Shown here one piece after another: positions 58,549-64,000 of a DNA stretch of 64,000 bases. Where the stretch lies: NCBI GenBank assembly GCA_050246915.1, contig JBFWVD010000008.1, positions 27,552 through 91,551 on the forward strand, read 5' to 3'. The translations under genes were made by a program, and so were the position numbers. Under the pieces are notes generated by a model, which had not been told where the DNA came from, searched no databases, and worked only from the letters and a program-made list of their open reading frames with translations. Origin of the DNA: JBFWVD01 sp050246915. Its GTDB lineage: Bacteria; Actinomycetota; Acidimicrobiia; Acidimicrobiales; Ilumatobacteraceae. Position 1 is the stretch's first letter. Each line of letters opens with the position of its first letter.

Positions 58549-59255
58549 GACAGGTTCCCCTCGCGGTGACGAAACGGACGGATCGGATCATGGCGGTGCG
58601 ACTCGGGCGGCGAATCGACGGCAAAGTCGGGATGAGCGGCCACGAACTCCATGACCCAGGTGACGATCTCGGTGTGATGACGGGCCTGGGTGAGATCGCT
58701 CCCCCACACGTACAGCCCATGGCGGGCCACGATCACCGCCGGGGTGTCGCGGTCGTAGGCAACTTCGAACCGATCGCCCAGTTCCACCATGTCCTGGCCG
58801 TTGTCGATCACCGGGAAGTGCACGGCGTCATCGTGCGCGGCACGTCCGATGCCCTTGAGCATCTCGAGGCCGTGCACCTCGATGCCGGCGCGATGACGCT
58901 CGGCCACCACCACCGAGTCGAGGTGATGCACATGCACCACAGCGCCGGCCCCGGTGAGCGAACAGATGCGGGCATGCAACGCCGCCTCGGCCGACGGACG
59001 ATCGGATCCGGGTTCGGCTGCCGCGCCCGTCGCGTCCACCAACACCACGTGATGGGCTTCGAGCTCGCCTTTGTCGCGACCGCTGGCGGTCACCGCGAGA
59101 CGCAGTGGATCGCGGTGCACGACCATCGACAAGTTGCCCGACGTACCGCGCATCCATCCCAACGAAGCGAACCGCGCCGCCTCGCGAGCAAGCGCGCCGC
59201 CGGCGGCATGCAGATGTTCGACGCTGAAGCCAGGGCCGATGTTCTCCGGCGTCAT
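58545..59255 (-). CDS. mtnB: Methylthioribulose-1-phosphate dehydratase
   Basis: Class II aldolase-fold dehydratase of 236 residues. It has SLGWMRGTSGNLSMVVHRDP, the zinc site VVHVHHLDSVVVAERH and GHDVF-like DNGQDMVELGDR, and a third His in VIVARHGLYVWGSDLTQARH. Catalyses the step before MtnC. Start ATG 59255 overlaps the stop of the upstream zinc-ribbon gene (TGATG). A GTG one codon earlier is possible. Confidence 0.93.
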   Translation of the reverse strand: MTPENIGPGFSVEHLHAAGGALAREAARFASLGWMRGTSGNLSMVVHRDPLRLAVTASGRDKGELEAHHVVLVDATGAAAEPGSDRPSAEAALHARICSLTGAGAVVHVHHLDSVVVAERHRAGIEVHGLEMLKGIGRAAHDDAVHFPVIDNGQDMVELGDRFEVAYDRDTPAVIVARHGLYVWGSDLTQARHHTEIVTWVMEFVAAHPDFAVDSPPESHRHDPIRPFRHREGNLS

Positions 59256-59536
59256 CACACGGCCCACACGACGAGTTGGACGACGCGCCACACCAGGTAC
59301 AACACCACGGCCGCGACGAGCAGCTTGAAGTGCCACGGGGCCTTGGCATCCTCGCCGGCCAGGGCCCGCAGATCGATGTTCTCCGCGGTGATCGCCTTGG
59401 GCGGGGCAGCCTCGGTCGCGTCAGCTGAGACGCGCTCCTCAGCCACGGCAATCGCCCGTCCGCAACTGGGACAGCGGCCGTCGGCGGTCATCGTCGACGG
59501 GTTCCAGAACTTGGAGCAGTCCTCACACCAGGGCAC
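59255..59536 (-). CDS. Zinc-ribbon single-span membrane protein, function unknown
   Basis: A 93-residue protein. MPWCEDCSKFWNPSTMTADG and RCPSCGRAIAV has two CxxC pairs forming a zinc ribbon; then a Glu/Ala-rich linker and a C-terminal membrane helix FKLLVAAVVLYLVWRVVQLV. TGATG coupling to mtnB suggests a joint transcript. Similar zinc-ribbon/TM proteins are seen in actinobacteria with unknown roles. Confidence 0.7.
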   Translation of the reverse strand: MPWCEDCSKFWNPSTMTADGRCPSCGRAIAVAEERVSADATEAAPPKAITAENIDLRALAGEDAKAPWHFKLLVAAVVLYLVWRVVQLVVWAV

Positions 59537-59612
59537 CGGAGATCACCTCAGGTCTCGTTGTTGCCGCGAATCTGGGCTCGCGAAATCTACGCACACGCGA
59601 CTGCCGAGCTCG

Positions 59613-61082
59613 TCACGAGCTCCGCTTGCGCACGCGGATCTTGATGGGGACGGCACCGAGATCGAACCGATCACGCAGGGCCCGCTCGATGTAACGCAGG
59701 TACGACGGGGCGATGTCGCGGTTGGCGAACAGCGTGAACGTGGGCGGGTCGATGGCGCCCTGCATGCCGTAGAGGATGCGGGCGTTGTGCGGTGCCGGCT
59801 GCTGCTGCTGCGCCTTGATGAGCACGGTGTTGACGTCCTTGGTCGGGACACGACGGTGATAGCGCTCCATCGCTTCGGCCAGCACGGGGGCCAACTTGTG
59901 CACGCCCTTGCCGGTCTTGGCCGAGATCTTGAGCACGGGCGCGTCGCCCACGAAGTAGAGCTTCTGCGCCAGCTGCGCAGCAACGTCGGCGCGCTCTTCG
60001 GCGTCGAGCAGCTCCCACTTGTTGAGCATCACCACCACCGGACAGCCGGCAGCATCGACGCGCTCGGCCAGACGAGCATCCTGGGCGGTGATGCCCTCGG
60101 TGGCGTCGATGACGAGCAGAGCCACGTCGGCGTTGTCCACCGCGGTGAGAGCGCGCGCCACGGAGTAGTGCTCGGTGGCTTCATCGATGCGGGCCCGCCG
60201 ACGCATGCCGGCGGTGTCGATGAACCGGATTGGGCCGTCTGGGGTCTCCACGACGGTATCGATGGCGTCGCGCGTCGTGCCGGGCATGTCGTGCACCACG
60301 GCTCGGTCCTGGCCGATGAGACGGTTGAACAACGTCGACTTGCCCACGTTGGGCCGACCCACCAGAGCGACGCCAGGGATCTTGGGGTTCTCGGCAGCTG
60401 CCGCAGCCGCAGCCGCTTCGGCAGCCGCGTCCGGCGCCACGTACTCGGGAAGGAACGTCAACACGGCGTCGAGCAGATCGCCGGTGCGACGACCGTGCAG
60501 CGCGCTGATGGGATGGACCTCACCGAGCCCCAGCGACACGAACTCCCACGTGTCGAGCTCTTTGCGATCGCTGTCTGCTTTGTTGGCGACGACCAACACC
60601 GGGCGGCCTGATCGGCGGAGCCAATCAGCCATGGCTGCGTCTTCCTCGGTGACACCCACCGACGCGTCGACCACGAACAGCACGAGGTGAGCATCGGCCA
60701 CCGCCGCCTCGCTCTGACGCGAGACCTTCTGATCGAGCTCGGTGCCACCGGGCATCCAACCACCGGTGTCGACGATGAGGAACGGAACGTTCAACCACTC
60801 CGCCGGCATGCTCTTGCGATCGCGGGTGACGCCCGGCTTCTCCTCGACGATTGCGACGCGCTTGCCCAACACGCGGTTCATGAGCGTGCTCTTGCCCACG
60901 TTGGGTCGTCCGACGATGGCCACGATCGGCAGCGGCTCGCTGGTGGCGCCACCGATGGCGTCGACGAGGCCCTCCTCGTCGAGGTCGAGGTCGAACTCCG
61001 GCTCGTCGCGATCGTCGTCGCTGTCGTGCCCTCGCTCGTTGTCGTCACGGTGATCGCGCTTGGGGGTGCTCATGTTGCTCAT
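59613..61082 (-). CDS. der: Ribosome-assembly GTPase Der (EngA)
   Basis: A 489-residue double-GTPase needed for 50S subunit assembly. Two G domains each have GRPNVGKST (about residues 58 and 249), GVTRDRK/GTTRDAI switch motifs, DTGGW/DTAGM and NKADS/NKWEL. A C-terminal KH-like domain is present. The N-terminus has a ~45-residue Asp/Glu-rich extension. Start at 61082 (61073 alternative), since longer starts read through a poor context. It is next to the DUF512 gene, as in many bacteria. Confidence 0.96.
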   Translation of the reverse strand: MSNMSTPKRDHRDDNERGHDSDDDRDEPEFDLDLDEEGLVDAIGGATSEPLPIVAIVGRPNVGKSTLMNRVLGKRVAIVEEKPGVTRDRKSMPAEWLNVPFLIVDTGGWMPGGTELDQKVSRQSEAAVADAHLVLFVVDASVGVTEEDAAMADWLRRSGRPVLVVANKADSDRKELDTWEFVSLGLGEVHPISALHGRRTGDLLDAVLTFLPEYVAPDAAAEAAAAAAAAENPKIPGVALVGRPNVGKSTLFNRLIGQDRAVVHDMPGTTRDAIDTVVETPDGPIRFIDTAGMRRRARIDEATEHYSVARALTAVDNADVALLVIDATEGITAQDARLAERVDAAGCPVVVMLNKWELLDAEERADVAAQLAQKLYFVGDAPVLKISAKTGKGVHKLAPVLAEAMERYHRRVPTKDVNTVLIKAQQQQPAPHNARILYGMQGAIDPPTFTLFANRDIAPSYLRYIERALRDRFDLGAVPIKIRVRKRSS

Positions 61083-61110
61083 CTCTGTTTGTTCGTGAAT
61101 GCGTCGCTCG

Positions 61111-62568
61111 TCAGCGCGACGCGAGTGCCCGAATGTCGGGCGTGTGGACGTGCAGGGCACGCCGGAGGGCGAGCCCATCGGTGGGAACGACCTCGACGGC
61201 CCGAGGAAGATCGGCGATGGTGAGCCCGTCGAGAAATCGTCCCTCGCTCAGGCACACATCAGGGAGCAGATAGCGATGGCCGTGCGGCTCGTCGGCCAAC
61301 ACCCTCACGAGGTCAGCACCGACCATGAGGCCGGTCACCGCCACGTTGCCCCCGAAGAACTCGTTGGCCACCTCGATGATGCGCACGTCGTCTCGATCCA
61401 AGGGGCCGAGCAACGGACGCAACACCTGCGCCCCGTACGGAGCGGTGAGCACCCCGATCGGGGCGGACCGCGTCGGACGTAGTGCAACCGGGGTTGACAT
61501 GGCTGGTTGCGTCGACGACTCGGCTGAACCGCATGCGCGCAGACCGGTCGACGCCGCCGGGTTCCGGGGAGCTCGATAGCTCGTGCCCAACTCGCCGTCG
61601 GCGTCGGCCCACGCGAAGAACCCGGCCTTGGGACCCGTGGGAGCCTCGACCTCGCCGTGGAACTCGAGCTCGAACGTGCGCACCATCCCGATGCCGTCTT
61701 CGTGCATGGGGAACTCGCCGTAGACCTCCGCAACCGGGAACGGCCGGCCGGTGATGAGGTAGTACTCGTCGGCGGCGAACACCATGCGCCGGCCGAGCAC
61801 CGACAAGAACGTCTCCTGCCAGCGCTCCACGATGTCCACCACTCGATCGGCCTCGGTGGGCGTGTGGGGCCGCATGGCCGGCTCGTGGACGTAACGGCTC
61901 ACGCCGAGGGGCACCACAGCGAGCGACGCCAACTGCGGATAGCGATCGAGCACCCCGGCACACGTGTCGTCGAGCACGTCACCGTCGTTGATGCCCGGGC
62001 ACACCACGATCTGCCCGTGCACCTCGATGCCAGCCTCGAGCAACAGCGACAGCCATCGCAGGCTCACGCCGCCACGCTTGTTGCGCAACATGCGGGCGCG
62101 GATATCGGGATCGGTGGCATGGATGGAGACGTTCAGCGGGCTGAGACCTTCGGTGATGACGCGTTCGAGGTCGGCCTCGGTGAACCGGGTGAGCGTGGTG
62201 AAGTTCCCGTAGAGGAAGCTGAGCCGGTAGTCGTCGTCTTTGAGGTACAGGCTCTTACGCATGCCCGGGGGCAGCTGATAGATGAAGCAGAACTCGCAGT
62301 GGTTGTCGCAGGTGCGCACCTGATCGAACACCGCAGAGTGCACCTCGATGCCGAGGGGCTCACCATCGCGCTTGACGATCTCCATCGTCACATCGATGCC
62401 ACCGCGGCGCACCTCGAGCTCGAGATCGCCGTCATCGGTGGCGAACCGCCACTCGATCACGTCTCGCGGGCGCTCCCCGTTCACGGCCGTGATCTCGTCG
62501 CCGACCACGATGCCGGCGAGCGCGGCCGGAGATCCGGGCGCGACGGCTACGACTCGGGGCGAGGACAT
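61111..62568 (-). CDS. DUF512 radical SAM protein with PDZ domain
   Basis: A 485-residue protein. Residues 1-60 are a PDZ-like domain (APGSPAALAGIVVGDEITAV); the radical SAM cluster motif is the variant CDNHCEFC (CX3CX2C) followed by FIYQLPPGMRKSLYLKDDDY and RLSFLYGNFTTL; the rest is DUF512 with PLGVSRYVHEP and ATITGLMV-like NVAVTGLMVGADLV. The usual adjacent gene is der, as here. The reaction is not known. A low-complexity insert lies near residues 345-375. Confidence 0.9.
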   Translation of the reverse strand: MSSPRVVAVAPGSPAALAGIVVGDEITAVNGERPRDVIEWRFATDDGDLELEVRRGGIDVTMEIVKRDGEPLGIEVHSAVFDQVRTCDNHCEFCFIYQLPPGMRKSLYLKDDDYRLSFLYGNFTTLTRFTEADLERVITEGLSPLNVSIHATDPDIRARMLRNKRGGVSLRWLSLLLEAGIEVHGQIVVCPGINDGDVLDDTCAGVLDRYPQLASLAVVPLGVSRYVHEPAMRPHTPTEADRVVDIVERWQETFLSVLGRRMVFAADEYYLITGRPFPVAEVYGEFPMHEDGIGMVRTFELEFHGEVEAPTGPKAGFFAWADADGELGTSYRAPRNPAASTGLRACGSAESSTQPAMSTPVALRPTRSAPIGVLTAPYGAQVLRPLLGPLDRDDVRIIEVANEFFGGNVAVTGLMVGADLVRVLADEPHGHRYLLPDVCLSEGRFLDGLTIADLPRAVEVVPTDGLALRRALHVHTPDIRALASR

Positions 62569-62610
62569 CGGGCCAGGCTACCGCCCTCGCCCCGCCGGTA
62601 GCCTGCCCGC

Positions 62611-63672
62611 ATGGAACCAGTGACCACGCCGTCCGAGAGCGGCGTCGAGCAGGTGCTCCTGGCGTTCCCCCGAGGGTTCTGCGCCGGGGTGGAGATGGCC
62701 ATCAAAGCGCTGGCCTGGATGGTGCGCAGCTTCCCCGCTCCCGTGTACTGCTACCACGAGATCGTCCACAACAAGCTGGTCGTCGATCGCTTCATCGCCC
62801 AAGGTGTGGTGTTCGTCGATGATGTGTCCGACGTCCCACCCGGGGCGCCCCTCATGCTCTCGGCCCATGGATCGGCACCCGAGGTCGTGGCGCGAGCCCG
62901 GGCCAACGGCGGTTATGTGGTCGATTCGGTGTGCCCGCTGGTCACCAAGGTCCATCACGAGGTCAAGGTGCGTGCCGGCAAGGGCTATCGCATCGTGTAC
63001 GTCGGTCATGAGGGACACGAAGAAGCAGTGGGGACCATGGCCGTCGCCCCCGACGCCATCCATCGGGTCGAGTCGCGCTCCGAGGTCGAGGCGCTGCCCA
63101 GCTTCGACGAACCGGTGGCGCTCTTGGCCCAGACCACGTTGTCCCACCGCGATTGGCAGGACGTGGCCGCCGCCACCCGCGAGCGCTTCCCCGACGTGTG
63201 GACACCGGGGCGCAGCGATCTGTGCTTCGCCACCACCAACCGTCAGAGCGCACTCATGGCAATGGCACCGCGGTGCGACGCCATCGTGGTGATCGGATCG
63301 GCGAACTCCTCGAACACCATGGCCCTCGCCCGGCTCGCGAACGAGGCCGGCTGCCATCGGGTCTTCCGGGTGAACGGTCCCGCCGAGCTCCCCGAAGATC
63401 TCAGTGGTGTCGTCGGCGTCACCGCCGGCGCGTCGGCCCCCGAGGAACTGGTGCAGTCGGTCATCGATCGTCTCGCGCCGCGCCACGGGGTCGAAGCGGT
63501 GCACGTCACCGATGAGGAGGAGTACTTCCCTCCCCCGCGCAACATCCGCGACCTGCAAGAGGCCATCGGCCTCGGCATCACCGCGCTGCTCGGTGGCCCG
63601 GTGGAAGCGCTCGTCGGGCTGGACGATCGAAGCCTCGGCGCCTCGTCGGTGTTGGCCGCGCTCGACGACTGA
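62611..63672 (+). CDS. ispH: 4-hydroxy-3-methylbut-2-enyl diphosphate reductase
   Basis: Last enzyme of the non-mevalonate isoprenoid pathway, a [4Fe-4S] reductase making IPP and DMAPP. The three cluster cysteines are seen in PRGFCAGVEMAIKAL, DSVCPLVTKVHHEV and DLCFATTNRQSA. YVGHEGHEEAVGTM and IGSANSSNTMALARLA are further active-site segments. Full length, 353 residues. Start ATG at 62611; the divergent DUF512 gene starts 42 bp away. The stop is in a tandem repeat. Confidence 0.96.
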   Translation: MEPVTTPSESGVEQVLLAFPRGFCAGVEMAIKALAWMVRSFPAPVYCYHEIVHNKLVVDRFIAQGVVFVDDVSDVPPGAPLMLSAHGSAPEVVARARANGGYVVDSVCPLVTKVHHEVKVRAGKGYRIVYVGHEGHEEAVGTMAVAPDAIHRVESRSEVEALPSFDEPVALLAQTTLSHRDWQDVAAATRERFPDVWTPGRSDLCFATTNRQSALMAMAPRCDAIVVIGSANSSNTMALARLANEAGCHRVFRVNGPAELPEDLSGVVGVTAGASAPEELVQSVIDRLAPRHGVEAVHVTDEEEYFPPPRNIRDLQEAIGLGITALLGGPVEALVGLDDRSLGASSVLAALDD

Positions 63673-63715
63673 GATTGTCGACTGGGACTGTCGACTGAGA
63701 TCTTCGACTGGGCGC
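63666..63715 (+). repeat. 13-bp imperfect tandem repeat x4 at the ispH stop
   Basis: Units cgactgagattgt, cgactgggactgt, cgactgagatctt and cgactgggcgca begin at 63666, 63679, 63692 and 63705. Units 1/3 and 2/4 are most alike, so it arose as a 26-bp duplication. The first holds the ispH TGA (63670-63672). Confidence 0.8.
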
Positions 63716-63727
63716 AGCCGACGCCGC

Positions 63728-64000
63728 TCAGACCTGCTCGGGGATGAGCTCCTCGATGTTGGGCAAGGCGGCGAGGCCCTTGGCCACTGCTTCCTCGCCC
63801 TCGATGTGGATCTCGGGCAGGAGACGATCGAGCCAGGCCGGCATCCACCAGTTGGCGTCGCCGAGCAACTCCATGGTGGCGGGCACCAAGATCATGCGGA
63901 CGATGGTCGCGTCGACGAGCACTGCCGTGGCGAGACCAAGTCCCATCTGCTTGATGAACACGTTGGGGTCGACCACGAATGCCCCGAACACGAACACCAT
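63728..64000 (-). CDS. MMPL-family transporter, C-terminal part
   Basis: Only the last 90 residues fall in the window; the gene continues past 64000. VFVFGAFVVDPNVFIKQMGL and LATAVLVDATIVRMILVPATM match the last membrane helices of MMPL/RND exporters, then MELLGDANWWMPAWLDRLLP, typical of actinobacterial MMPL proteins. A soluble acidic tail follows. Such proteins export lipids or siderophores. It converges with ispH, 55 bp apart. Confidence 0.85.
   Translation of the reverse strand: MVFVFGAFVVDPNVFIKQMGLGLATAVLVDATIVRMILVPATMELLGDANWWMPAWLDRLLPEIHIEGEEAVAKGLAALPNIEELIPEQV

Noticed and set aside
58566..60611. A 681-residue plus-strand open frame over mtnB and der
   Set aside because: It crosses several well-identified minus-strand genes and has no ribosome site or domain.

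Overview
The window is 64 kb of high-GC DNA from an actinobacterium, most likely an acidimicrobiial (Ilumatobacter-like) lineage. The evidence is a 20S proteasome alpha subunit with the Pup ligase PafA, a nearby tatB-tatC-helY cluster, the gcvH-garA-ftsR-nuclease-MerR-gcvP order known from mycobacteria, a mycothiol-type LmbE deacetylase, DUF4193, many GTG starts and SOS-box grammar of the Gram-positive type. The genus call is inference; no rRNA gene is present.

Layout. 0-6 kb: end of prcA, a TlpA-like lipoprotein with a CcdA-like membrane partner, a pair of acyl-CoA dehydrogenase subunits, a DUF2007 gene and pafA. 6-9.2 kb: the oxidative pentose phosphate operon gnd-zwf-pgl. 9.2-17.3 kb: signal peptidase, glycerophosphodiesterase, a zinc-ribbon protein, tatBC, the helY helicase and two metabolic genes. 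17.4-26 kb: a double CoA-transferase, an M20 peptidase, a long ThyX-like protein, a LysM transglycosylase, DUF4193, GNAT and NUDIX genes. 26-31.4 kb, minus strand: a low-complexity protein, two pseudokinases and a lipoprotein. 31.6-39 kb: a tandem glycine riboswitch with gcvP, facing an operon gcvH-garA-ftsR-DUF151-merR-gcvT. 39-48.8 kb: a fused nucleotidyltransferase/phosphomannomutase-like protein, phospholipid synthase, HIT, SRAP, PilZ, pirin, LmbE deacetylase, FMN reductase, a Ser/Thr kinase and a cyclic-nucleotide-binding protein. 49-53.1 kb: a small accessory patch with a MazF-type toxin-antitoxin pair, decayed duplicates of it, a large PQQ-propeller lipoprotein and tRNA-Pro(GGG). 53.2-59.5 kb: a sulfur block with an Rrf2 regulator, an SsuABC-type transporter, an unknown small protein and methionine-salvage genes mtnC-mtnD-mtnB. 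59.6-64 kb: der, a DUF512 radical SAM protein, ispH and the end of an MMPL transporter.

Four window-scale signals stand out. (1) A 28-29 bp dyad occurs in front of the LmbE deacetylase, the SsuABC operon/rrf2 and a small cupin-like gene; at two of these it overlaps promoter elements with 17-bp spacing, so the genes look like one sulfur/thiol regulon. (2) A 70-bp two-hairpin repeat occurs twice in opposite orientations 14.6 kb apart with a compensatory base-pair change. (3) Short tandem repeats repeatedly begin exactly at stop codons. (4) A 2.6-kb PQQ-propeller gene sits between two halves of a duplicated HTH/mazF locus, as if inserted there.
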